Assembly (NCBI GenBank): GCA_947630635.1
Contig: CANRIJ010000005.1
Coordinates: forward strand, 1-27,772
Source of the DNA: an uncultured Spirochaetaceae bacterium
Lineage (GTDB): Bacteria > Spirochaetota > Spirochaetia > Sphaerochaetales > Sphaerochaetaceae
Reading direction: 5' to 3'
Length of the DNA: 27,772 nt
Below the pieces are notes generated by a model that saw only the letters and a program-made list of their open reading frames with translations, did no database searches and had not been told where the DNA came from. The first letter of the stretch is position 1, and each line of letters starts with the position of its first letter. Positions 14,020-21,455 of this stretch are shown here, piece by piece. A program made the translations under genes and the position numbers.

Positions 14020-15717
14020 TTAGAATCCCATCTTCGCTTTCATCTTTGACCAGCTGTCTTTGAGTGTAACAGTTCGATTGAAGACTGGCTTTTCCTCGCT
14101 TCCATCTGGGTCTGACATGTAGTAGCCATTTCTTATGAACTGCAGGTAGTCTCCTGGCTTTGCAAATTTTGCCTCTTCTTCAACATATGCCTCTCTTATT
14201 ACCACTAGTGATTCCGGGTTGAGGTCATCTAGATAGTTGCCTGTTGCCTCTCCAGGATTTTCTGCCTTGAAGAGCTTGTCATATTGTCTGACCTCTGCCT
14301 TAACGGCATGTTCTTTCGATACCCAATGGCTGGTTCCCTTGACCTTTCGTCCATCTTGGGTTGTACCGCCTCTGGATTCTGGATCATAAGTTGCGTGGAC
14401 TCTGATGATATTTCCGTCTTTATCCTTTTCAAGTCCTGTTGCAGTGATGTAGTAGGCGTGCTTAAGTCTGATCTCGTTTCCTGGGTAGAGTCTATGGTAA
14501 CCCTTAACTGGGTTCTCCATGAAGTCCTCTTTCTCGATGTAGATATGCTTTGAGAAGGCGACTTTATGAGTTCCGGAATTGGGATCTTCTGGGTTGTTCT
14601 CTGCATCAAAATACTCACTCTTTCCATCGGGGTAGTTGTCGATGATAACCTCCAGCGGATCGAGTACTGCCATAAGGCGCTTAGCGCGCTTATTGAGATC
14701 TTCTCTTACGCAGAATTCCATGAGGGAGTAGTCTACAACGCCCTCTACTTTGGCAACTCCGACTCTGGAGACGAAATCTCTCATCGACTCAGGAGAGTAG
14801 CCCCTTCTTCTGATGCCGGAGATTGTTGGCATTCTCGGATCGTCCCATCCTGATACATAGCCATTTTTGACAAGGTATAGAAGCTTTCTCTTGCTCATTA
14901 GAAAGTAGTTGATGTTCAGTCTTGCAAACTCATACTGATGTGGGGTGTGCTCAATTCCATCAATAGAGGTTGCCCAGTCATATGCAGGTCTATGGTCTTC
15001 GAACTCAAGTGTGCATATAGAGTGAGTTATGCCCTCAATTGCATCTGAGATTGGGTGAGTGAAGTCGTACATAGGATAGATGCACCATTTTTTGCCAGTT
15101 CTCGGATGCTCTGCATACTTGATTCTGTATAGCGCCGGATCTCTCATGTTTATATTCGGAGATGCCATGTCGATTTTTGCCCTAAGTGTGTACTTGCCCT
15201 CAGGAAACTCTCCGTTCTTCATTCTCAAAAAGAGATCCATGTTCTCTTCAATTGGCCTATCTCTATCGGGAGAGTTCTTTCCTGGCTCTGTTAGAGTACC
15301 TCTGTACTCTTTCATCTCCTCTGGGGAGAGCGAGTCAACGTAGGCCTTTCCCTCTTTTATGAGATTGAGTGCTATTTCGTATAGCTGATCATAGTAGTCA
15401 GAGGCATAGAACTCGTATTTTCCCCAGTCAAACCCGAGAAATCTTATGTCAGATTTAATTGAATCAATATATTCCAGATCCTCTTTTTCGGGATTTGTGT
15501 CATCAAGTCTCAGATGGCATCTTCCGCCATACTTTTCTGCAAGCCCGAAATTGAGGCATATTGATTTAATGTGCCCAATGTGCAGATATCCATTTGGCTC
15601 GGGTGGGAATCTTGTGACTATCTCATTGTTTGGCACTCTGCCATTCTTTAGATCGTCTTCGATTATCTTTTCGATGAAGTTGAGGGGTCTTTCCTCTTTG
15701 GCTGAATTCTCTTCCAT
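14020..15717 (-). CDS. glnS: Glutaminyl-tRNA synthetase
   Basis: The 565-aa class I synthetase charges tRNA-Gln directly with glutamine. HIGH is at 46-49 after TRFPPEPNGYLHIGH, and the second signature appears as FLMSKRKL. The CTLEFEDHRPAYDW and RMPTISGIRRRGY blocks are typical of GlnRS rather than GluRS. The C-terminal anticodon-binding beta-barrels are complete, to NRTVTLKDSW. Length is normal for bacterial GlnRS (about 550). AAGGAG lies before the ATG. It is a single-gene unit with a terminator. Presence of GlnRS implies tRNA-Gln need not depend on the GatCAB route. Confidence 0.97.
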   Translation of the reverse strand: MEENSAKEERPLNFIEKIIEDDLKNGRVPNNEIVTRFPPEPNGYLHIGHIKSICLNFGLAEKYGGRCHLRLDDTNPEKEDLEYIDSIKSDIRFLGFDWGKYEFYASDYYDQLYEIALNLIKEGKAYVDSLSPEEMKEYRGTLTEPGKNSPDRDRPIEENMDLFLRMKNGEFPEGKYTLRAKIDMASPNINMRDPALYRIKYAEHPRTGKKWCIYPMYDFTHPISDAIEGITHSICTLEFEDHRPAYDWATSIDGIEHTPHQYEFARLNINYFLMSKRKLLYLVKNGYVSGWDDPRMPTISGIRRRGYSPESMRDFVSRVGVAKVEGVVDYSLMEFCVREDLNKRAKRLMAVLDPLEVIIDNYPDGKSEYFDAENNPEDPNSGTHKVAFSKHIYIEKEDFMENPVKGYHRLYPGNEIRLKHAYYITATGLEKDKDGNIIRVHATYDPESRGGTTQDGRKVKGTSHWVSKEHAVKAEVRQYDKLFKAENPGEATGNYLDDLNPESLVVIREAYVEEEAKFAKPGDYLQFIRNGYYMSDPDGSEEKPVFNRTVTLKDSWSKMKAKMGF

Positions 15718-15847
15718 AGTTCTCCTTCATGTGCTTCAAAGGCGCATTTAGATTTGAGGTAAGTATATCAAAATCGGGGATTTCTATAAATAGCGTCTTT
15801 TGAATTGGGGATTTTATTGGTTATCTTCAAAATAGGAAGGATAGTCT

Positions 15848-16291
15848 ATGCGAAAGAGGTTTTTGCTATTGTCTCTATTATTTGTTGGAGTGCTCTTCTT
15901 TTTCTCCTGTTCGGATCAGAGTCAGGAGCTTATTAGCGTAGGAAGACTCCCAAGCGGCACTTATAGCTCATCGGGCCGTATGAGTATGAGTATTTCTTCA
16001 GGGCAGGTTACTTTGACTCTCCCCACATATTCGCAGAGTCCGCTTGGTCCGGTTGTAAATACACTTACATATACTGGTTCAGTGACAAGCGCCGGCCCTG
16101 TTATATACTCAAATCCGTACAGGGAGACTACCTATCAGAAGATGTCGTTCTATTTTCCATCATCGAGTTCTGGAAATAGCTCAAGCCTCAGTGGAACGCT
16201 GATTGCAAATCCTATCCAGAACTACACATCTCAGCTTGTTGATGGTGTAAATAGTATCTCTATTGGAGTAGGGACGGTCTTTACGCTTTAG
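15848..16291 (+). CDS. Small Ser-rich lipoprotein, unrecognised
   Basis: The 147-aa product starts MRKRFLLLSLLFVGVLFFFSC, a lipoprotein signal with Cys21. The mature part is rich in Ser, Thr, Gly and Tyr with alternating hydrophobic residues (MSMSISSGQVTLTLP, NTLTYTGSVTSAG, SSLSGTLIANP), as in a small all-beta domain. No family is recognised. AGGAAGGA precedes the ATG. The next gene, a secreted barrel-like protein, follows after 65 bp on the same strand with no terminator between, so they are probably co-transcribed. Confidence 0.75.
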   Translation: MRKRFLLLSLLFVGVLFFFSCSDQSQELISVGRLPSGTYSSSGRMSMSISSGQVTLTLPTYSQSPLGPVVNTLTYTGSVTSAGPVIYSNPYRETTYQKMSFYFPSSSSGNSSSLSGTLIANPIQNYTSQLVDGVNSISIGVGTVFTL

Positions 16292-16356
16292 ACTCCATTT
16301 AACGCATCTGGTTTGAGTTTGCTAGATAATACTTATTGGACGAGGATAAGCTGATT

Positions 16357-17019
16357 ATGAAAAAGAGACTTCTTTTTATCGTTATTGCATTTTCGCTTTT
16401 GACTCTTCCGCTCTTTAGTAAGACGGATATTTCCTATAAACCGCCAATTGGCTTTGATCTTTCATATGGGGGCCTTAGCGGTGCTGATTTTGACCTTGAG
16501 TCTGGAGCGCTGAATATGAGGGTAAATAGATCCAATTCGCTTACTCTTCCTATAAGAGCAGGGCTCAATGTGGGGACTAAGGAGGGAAGCCTATACTCGG
16601 CCTTTAATCTATCAGCGGGATTCAGGTATGAATATATCTTTGATTTTGCCCTTGTGCTGGGTGCTGAGGCAGGATATAGCGTAAACTTCTTTACTCCATA
16701 TGGCACACAGAATTACCTCTATATAGATGGTATCTTGGGACTTAAGGAATTTGATGATGCGCTCTCTATTTCCATAAAGGGAGGTGCAGAGTGGGAGATT
16801 GGCACGAATAATTTCTCTTACCGATTCGGCCTTTCCATTCTCTACTATCTGAATAGCAAGGACGAGGGCGGAGAGCAGAGTCCCTCTACTGGGATAAATA
16901 ATGCTTTTACCGCCGAGAGCTATATGGATGATGCCAGATATTACAATGATCCGTATCAGGAGTATATGGAGCCTGCTCTTGCTTTATATGAGACATATCC
17001 TTATGGCGAAATGCCTTAA
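16357..17019 (+). CDS. Secreted beta-barrel-like protein, third paralogue of the caspase-cassette family
   Basis: The 220-aa protein has a signal peptide (MKKRLLFIVIAFSLLTLPLFSK) and then alternating polar/hydrophobic strands, as in a small outer-membrane barrel. The block NSLTLPIRAGL...FNLSAGFRYEYIFDFALVLGAEAGY resembles the matching blocks of the two barrel-like proteins at 26178-26705 and 24473-25018 (SISIPIELEYQ...KFGLNYQYEFKD and LSLPLKIEMQ...GLKYQYFLKD). The C-terminal 45 residues are acidic, Tyr-rich and extend past the barrel. The ATG at 16357 is preferred since it begins the signal peptide, with GAGGA ten bases before; a TTG seven codons earlier is in frame. A strong terminator follows. 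Confidence 0.7.
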   Translation: MKKRLLFIVIAFSLLTLPLFSKTDISYKPPIGFDLSYGGLSGADFDLESGALNMRVNRSNSLTLPIRAGLNVGTKEGSLYSAFNLSAGFRYEYIFDFALVLGAEAGYSVNFFTPYGTQNYLYIDGILGLKEFDDALSISIKGGAEWEIGTNNFSYRFGLSILYYLNSKDEGGEQSPSTGINNAFTAESYMDDARYYNDPYQEYMEPALALYETYPYGEMP

Positions 17020-17038
17020 CTATTAAAGCTTAGAAAAT

Positions 17039-17078
17039 GGCTTTTCTAAATCAAATCGATTTAGAAAGGCCTTTTTTT
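17039..17078 (+). terminator. Terminator after the barrel-like gene
   Basis: GGCTTTTCTAAATC (17039-17052) pairs with GATTTAGAAAGGCC (17058-17071, one G-T pair) around five bases, then seven T. Confidence 0.9.
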
Positions 17079-17103
17079 TATTTTGCTTAGGCTTTCTCTA
17101 TAT

Positions 17104-17127
17104 AAAAAGGGACCTCTTGGTCCCTTT
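17104..17127 (-). terminator. Terminator for the minus-strand 137-aa gene
   Basis: AAAGGGACC and GGTCCCTTT form a perfect 9-bp stem around TCTT. Reading on the minus strand, T-rich TTTTTATATA follows. It lies about 160 bp past the stop at 17288. The gap also holds a 25-codon frame at 17154-17231 with a good AGGAG. Confidence 0.65.
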
Positions 17128-17287
17128 CATCACACATTTTTAGGAGTTATTGAATGAAAAAACTATTTGTTGCTTCTATCAATACTCTTACAAATATCAT
17201 GCCAACTTTTTTCTTTGAATTTCGACGATAATTGGGGTTTTTGGGATTTAATGGTGTGAATTTTTGGTCTTTGGAGAAAAAATTTCA

Positions 17288-17701
17288 CTAAAAGACCTCT
17301 ACATATAGCTCTTTATCGCCTTTTGCCTTTATTCCAATGGCTGCTGAATTTCTGATTGCGTCGAAAGAGAGAGTGAGAAATGGCTCTTCATCTTCATAGA
17401 AAAATGAGAGCATAGTACCGCTCTTCTCAACCCTGAGAGAGTCTTTCCTTGTTGCTTTTATAGTCTCTTTGACTCTATTGAAGTTGATCTTAACGCTCTC
17501 TTTCTCAAAGAGTATCCAGTCATTTGGGGTATGAAAGAGGGCAAAATTCCACCCTTCGCCCTCAGCCTTGAGCTCTATTTTTCCATCATCGCCCAGGATG
17601 AAATAGACCTCCGATCCTTGATCAGGGGTGAATCTATAGCTATGGAGAGTGGTGATGGTTCCTTTTGGGCGTTTTACCCAGACTGCCTTTGATGTGTTCA
17701 C
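17288..17701 (-). CDS. Hypothetical protein, 137 aa
   Basis: No family is recognised. The product has no signal peptide or membrane segment and reads as mostly beta strands (SEVYFILGDDGKIELKAEGEGW, WILFEKESVKINF, MLSFFYEDEEPFLTLSF, AAIGIKAKGDKELYVEVF), so a small soluble beta-sandwich or barrel is plausible. The start is GTG at 17701. No spaced Shine-Dalgarno is seen, and TAAACT (17708-17713, minus) ends six bases upstream. It is divergent from the 203-aa gene, with 56 bp between the chosen starts. Confidence 0.65.
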   Translation of the reverse strand: MNTSKAVWVKRPKGTITTLHSYRFTPDQGSEVYFILGDDGKIELKAEGEGWNFALFHTPNDWILFEKESVKINFNRVKETIKATRKDSLRVEKSGTMLSFFYEDEEPFLTLSFDAIRNSAAIGIKAKGDKELYVEVF

Positions 17702-17745
17702 TCTCTGAGTTTAAATCAATTGGAGCTTTATGGCATCTGCTGATA

Positions 17746-17751
17746 TACAAT
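17746..17751 (+). promoter_or_regulatory. -10 box before the 203-aa gene
   Basis: TACAAT (five of six) ends six bases before the ATG at 17758. An alternative reading is TGA-TATACA at 17741-17749. The -35 is unclear. Confidence 0.35.
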
Positions 17752-17757
17752 TCATCT

Positions 17758-18369
17758 ATGATTGCTATGATTACTGAGACAGTTGGTCTTTTGGAGAGGG
17801 CGAGCCTGGACTCTGATTCCTTTGACTATTCTTTTGGCGGAACAGGGATTGAGCTATTGGATTTTATAGAAAGCAGAAAGAATCTTCTATATATATCCAA
17901 TTCATCTCAGGACTCAGTCTCCTCAGGCCTCTCTTCTGCCTTGGAGAGCGAAGTAGGCTCTCTTTGTCTTTTTGATTCGCCCCTTTCATTTCCACTTTTG
18001 GTGGAGAACATGCCCTATTACAGCATGACGAATTTGGAGGCCTTTTCAGAGGATTTTCTTCTAAGATCTACTGAGGGGCATAGAATTGGTCTCTATGTGA
18101 TATCAGCAGTGCTTTTATCATCAGAGCGTTCATCTGAGGAGATTATTCGCTATTTTGCCAATATTAAGAGCAAGGCTGAGATACTCATTGGCTTTGAGCG
18201 TCCCTTTACGGAGTATCTTTCGCTTGAGAGCCTATATAAAGCAGTGGAGCGCCTCTCTGAGGGGAGAAACCTATATAGCGAGGGCGCGTCTCAGATTGTG
18301 CCATTTCCATTTATTGTGGTTGAGAAAACCCATTTAAGGGATTTCTTTAATAGGTTCTCAGATCTTTAG
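17758..18369 (+). CDS. Hypothetical protein, about 203 aa
   Basis: I do not recognise this protein. It is a soluble acidic protein rich in Ser, Leu and Glu without signal or membrane segments. Segments such as LCLFDSPLSFPLLVENMPYYSMTN, RIGLYVISAVLLSSERSSEEIIRYF and AEILIGFERPF look like alternating strands and helices. ATG at 17758 is chosen: TACAAT (17746-17751) ends six bases before it and no Shine-Dalgarno is present for it or for the ATG at 17767. The frame is open back to 17665, but that would overlap the divergent gene. Its stop overlaps the convergent HAD gene by 12 bp. Confidence 0.65.
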   Translation: MIAMITETVGLLERASLDSDSFDYSFGGTGIELLDFIESRKNLLYISNSSQDSVSSGLSSALESEVGSLCLFDSPLSFPLLVENMPYYSMTNLEAFSEDFLLRSTEGHRIGLYVISAVLLSSERSSEEIIRYFANIKSKAEILIGFERPFTEYLSLESLYKAVERLSEGRNLYSEGASQIVPFPFIVVEKTHLRDFFNRFSDL

Positions 18370-19167
18370 AATCTCTTTTAGGGCATAGCTTATGCCATCG
18401 TGGTTATTGTCTTTTGTTATAAAGTCGGCTCTCTCTTTGCAGTAGGGGCTTGCATTTCCCATGGCAACGCCGACTCCGGCAGCGCTTAGCATATCAGCAT
18501 CATTGTCCCAATCTCCAAATGCAATTATCTCCTCTCTTCTTATGCCAAGTTCCTTTTGGAATATTTCCACTGCATTCTTTTTGTTTGTTCCCTTGGGGAG
18601 GATTTCAAAAGACAGAGCAGATGATGAGACAATCTCAGAGATATCTCCAACCGATTCGATAACCTTCATTTTCAGGCGCTGGGACTCCTTTGGAGTTCTG
18701 CTCTTTACAAGAATCTTATAAATCGGCTCACCAAGGGCCTCTCTTACTCTATCAAAGGATGATATATCCATGCGCTCTCCATATGAGCGGCATATTCTCA
18801 TCTGCATCTGATAGAAGTCATCATCTGCGCTTATGGCATATCTATTCTCGCTGAATGCAATTGAGGAGGATGCAACGCCGGATACTATTTTTGCAGCTCT
18901 TTCGTATAGAGCTTTATCAATAGGGACATTCCTGAGGTATCTCTCGCCATCCTTTATCAAGGCGCCATTGATTGAGGATATTATTCCATCTTCTATGCCA
19001 AGTTCATCAAGATAGAATTTCGCACCATAGATGTATCTTCCCGTTGAAATAGCGATGCGAATTCCCATTTCTCTTGCATGAGTAAGCGCTTGAACTGTAC
19101 TTTGAGAGATAGAGAGGTCGTCTTTGATCAGAGTTCCGTCTATATCCAGCAGAATTAGTGAAAACAC
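18358..19167 (-). CDS. Cof-type HAD-IIB phosphatase
   Basis: The 269-aa protein is a haloacid-dehalogenase hydrolase of the Cof type, which dephosphorylates sugar phosphates or cofactors with Mg2+. It begins almost directly with motif I (ILLDIDGTL), followed by AISTGR (motif II), a cap region, the basic residue of motif III in LPKGTNKKNAV and motif IV GDWDNDADML, then GVGVAMGNA and the usual ending DHDGI-like NNHDGISYAL. GTG at 19167 is chosen because the family starts just before DxDGT; an upstream extension to 19386 would overlap ApbE and looks random. TGCTAGCAT on the minus strand ends seven bases before the GTG. The substrate is unknown. Confidence 0.88.
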   Translation of the reverse strand: MFSLILLDIDGTLIKDDLSISQSTVQALTHAREMGIRIAISTGRYIYGAKFYLDELGIEDGIISSINGALIKDGERYLRNVPIDKALYERAAKIVSGVASSSIAFSENRYAISADDDFYQMQMRICRSYGERMDISSFDRVREALGEPIYKILVKSRTPKESQRLKMKVIESVGDISEIVSSSALSFEILPKGTNKKNAVEIFQKELGIRREEIIAFGDWDNDADMLSAAGVGVAMGNASPYCKERADFITKDNNHDGISYALKEILKI

Positions 19168-19174
19168 AAAAGAG

Positions 19175-20170
19175 ATGCTAGCAGAGAAGGCCTCTCTCTT
19201 TAAAGTCGTCTTTTTCATCTTATTGGCGCTTTTTCTTCTTTCTTCTTGCAGAAAAGAGCCAATCAGAGACTCGAGAATACAGATGGGAACGAGTATTTCT
19301 ATCACTTTATATGATACCGATGATGAAGAGATACTCTCTGGTGCATTTGACATCATAAGCGATATTGAGAGGAAGATTTCGATCAATAGCGAAAATTCCT
19401 ATATCTCAAAGGTCAATGCCTCATCTGGCAAAGAGAGCGTTGTTCTTTCAGATGATGTATATAGCCTTGTTGAGTATGCAATGGAGATTGGAGAGAGGAC
19501 AGGCTATCTATTCAATCCTGCAATCGGAGCCTTAACTAAGCTTTGGAATATTGGCTCAGGGGATGAGAGGGTTCCCTCTAGAGAGGAGATTGATAGGGCG
19601 CTTGAGCTTGTTAGCCCTGAGGATGTCATCTTGAATGATGATGAGAAGTCGGTCTTCTTGAGAAAAGAGGGCATGAAATTAGATCTTGGAGGAATCGGAA
19701 AGGGCTATGCAGCAGATAGGGTAAGAGACTACCTGATCAGTAAGGGAGTTAGGCGTGCAATACTGAACCTTGGAGGAAATATCTATGCCATGGGCGAAAA
19801 GGACGAAGAGACTCCATGGACTGTTGGGATATTGAGTCCTATAGATGAGAGCGGGATTCTGACTACAGTGAAGGTAGTCTCCAAAAGCGTAGTCACCTCC
19901 GGTGCATACGAGAGATACTTCATAGAGGATGGGGTGAGGTATCATCATATAATAGATTCAAAGACGGGCTATCCATCTGACTCAGACTTGGTATCCAGCT
20001 CCATTGTAAGTGAATCCTCTACGCTTGCGGATGCACTCTCTACTGCCGTATTTATAGGTGGAATAGAGAGCGCAGAAGAGCTCTCTGAGAGCTTTGGTGT
20101 AGAGATTATCCTTGCAGATAAGGATGGCAGGCCTATTTTCATAGGCGAAGAATACAACAGCCAGAATTGA
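19175..20170 (+). CDS. apbE: FAD:protein FMN transferase, lipoprotein (ApbE)
   Basis: The 331-aa lipoprotein attaches FMN covalently to Thr/Ser of flavoproteins such as Na+-NQR and Rnf subunits, outside the cytoplasmic membrane. The signal peptide runs from MLAEKASLFKVV to LLSSC (Cys25). Family blocks are present: MGTSISITLYD, TGYLFNPAIGALTKLW, LDLGGIGKGYAADRV, ILNLGGNIYAMG, VVTSGAYERYF, YHHIIDSKTGYP, and LADALSTAVFIGG with the Asp used for Mg binding. ATG at 19175 is the only start that gives a proper signal peptide. No Shine-Dalgarno with normal spacing is seen. Its start lies seven bases from the divergent HAD start. The htrA promoter overlaps its stop. Confidence 0.93.
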   Translation: MLAEKASLFKVVFFILLALFLLSSCRKEPIRDSRIQMGTSISITLYDTDDEEILSGAFDIISDIERKISINSENSYISKVNASSGKESVVLSDDVYSLVEYAMEIGERTGYLFNPAIGALTKLWNIGSGDERVPSREEIDRALELVSPEDVILNDDEKSVFLRKEGMKLDLGGIGKGYAADRVRDYLISKGVRRAILNLGGNIYAMGEKDEETPWTVGILSPIDESGILTTVKVVSKSVVTSGAYERYFIEDGVRYHHIIDSKTGYPSDSDLVSSSIVSESSTLADALSTAVFIGGIESAEELSESFGVEIILADKDGRPIFIGEEYNSQN

Positions 20171-20195
20171 AGTAAAAAGCCAGTGATGCTATAAA
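20167..20195 (+). promoter_or_regulatory. Promoter of the HtrA-type protease, leaderless layout
   Basis: TTGAAG (20167-20172), exactly 17 bp ending in TGC, then TATAAA (20190-20195). The box ends six bases before the GTG at 20202, so transcription would start at or next to the start codon. This is the clearest example of this layout in the window. Confidence 0.65.
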
Positions 20196-20201
20196 AAAAC
20201 T

Positions 20202-21455
20202 GTGAAAAGACCCTCTTTTTCAGAAATTATCCTTATCATTGTAATAGTCATATTGGCCCTCTCTATTCTGATCCTGCTTCTACTATGGACAAATAGCGTC
20301 AGAGCAAATAGGCAAGAGGAATCTATTAGGCGGATACTTCAGGAAATTGTCGAAGAAGGGGGAGAGAAGAGAATCTTTGAGATGGCTGGCCTAAATGTGG
20401 AGGAGATATCATATGGCAATGAAGGCTTGAGTCTCTATGAGGGGGATAGTGGCTCTTGGAACTATACTCAAAACGAGGCAAGGATAATTGCCCTCTATAA
20501 GGCCTCAAAGGGAAAAGTCGTTCAGATACAGGCCAGGAGTCAGCTCTCTGATAGTGGTCAGGGTTCTGGAGTCATAGTCTCTGATGATGGCTACATTGTT
20601 ACAAATAGGCATGTTCTCTCCTCTGGCGATCAATTTGATATCAACTTCTATGATGGAAGCACTAAGGTCGGAAGGCTTATTGGATATGATGAGCTGACAG
20701 ATATAGCCCTTCTGAAGGTAGATGGGGTTAAAGACCTCGAGTATATAGAGTTTGGGGATTCAGATGAGCTTGTTATAGGAGAGTCTGTAATTGCAATTGG
20801 AAATCCCTATGGCTTTACATGGTCGCTGACAACTGGAGTCATATCCGGCCTAAATAGGATGGTCTTCACCTCTAGTGGATCGGTTATTCCAAATATGATT
20901 CAAACCGATGCTCTTATAAATCCCGGTAACTCCGGAGGGCCGCTATTAGATGGAAGTGGCAAGATGGTAGGACTTATAAGCTCAATCTATTCCACATCCG
21001 GCTCCTCCCAGGGAATCTCATTTGCGCTTCCCTCTGAAACAGTCGAGGATGTTGTAAATAGCCTAATGACTCGCCGCGTGGTGCAGCGTGGATGGATGGA
21101 TATACTCTCTGTAGAGCTTAACCCCCAGATAGTCTCGTACCTTGGTCTTCCGATAAACAGCGGCATATTGGTATCCCAGACAGTTCCTGGGGGTGAGGCT
21201 GATAAGGGCGGAATAAAGGGCGGATCTGAGAGAGCGCAGTATGGCTCTTCTATAATCTATCTTGGGGGAGACATAATCACAAAGATAAATGGAGAGCCTA
21301 TAGATAACTATGATGACTTTTTTGCGCTTCTCTTCTCAACAAAGCCCAACGAGGAGGTTGATGTGACTGTATTTAGAGATGGAAGCGAAAAGACACTTAG
21401 CGGAGTAAGGCTTGTTGAGATGGACGAGGATAATATCAAATGGATTCTAAGGTAG
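20202..21455 (+). CDS. HtrA/DegP-family serine protease, membrane-anchored, one PDZ domain
   Basis: The 417-aa protein has an N-terminal membrane anchor (residues 9-29), a trypsin-like domain and a single C-terminal PDZ domain, the DegS/HtrA architecture. The triad is H137 (VTNRHVLS), D167 (LTDIALLK) and S244 (NPGNSGGPLL). The PDZ part includes the carboxylate-loop-like YLGLPINSGILV and DIITKINGEPIDNYDDF. Such proteases degrade or sense damaged envelope proteins. The GTG start at 20202 has no Shine-Dalgarno and sits six bases after TATAAA. The end overlaps uvrB by 16 bp, so the two are co-transcribed. Confidence 0.93.
   Translation: MKRPSFSEIILIIVIVILALSILILLLLWTNSVRANRQEESIRRILQEIVEEGGEKRIFEMAGLNVEEISYGNEGLSLYEGDSGSWNYTQNEARIIALYKASKGKVVQIQARSQLSDSGQGSGVIVSDDGYIVTNRHVLSSGDQFDINFYDGSTKVGRLIGYDELTDIALLKVDGVKDLEYIEFGDSDELVIGESVIAIGNPYGFTWSLTTGVISGLNRMVFTSSGSVIPNMIQTDALINPGNSGGPLLDGSGKMVGLISSIYSTSGSSQGISFALPSETVEDVVNSLMTRRVVQRGWMDILSVELNPQIVSYLGLPINSGILVSQTVPGGEADKGGIKGGSERAQYGSSIIYLGGDIITKINGEPIDNYDDFFALLFSTKPNEEVDVTVFRDGSEKTLSGVRLVEMDEDNIKWILR

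Noticed and set aside
19168..19386. N-terminal extension of the HAD phosphatase into apbE
   Set aside because: HAD-IIB proteins begin just before the DxDGT motif, and the extension is antisense to the ApbE signal peptide.
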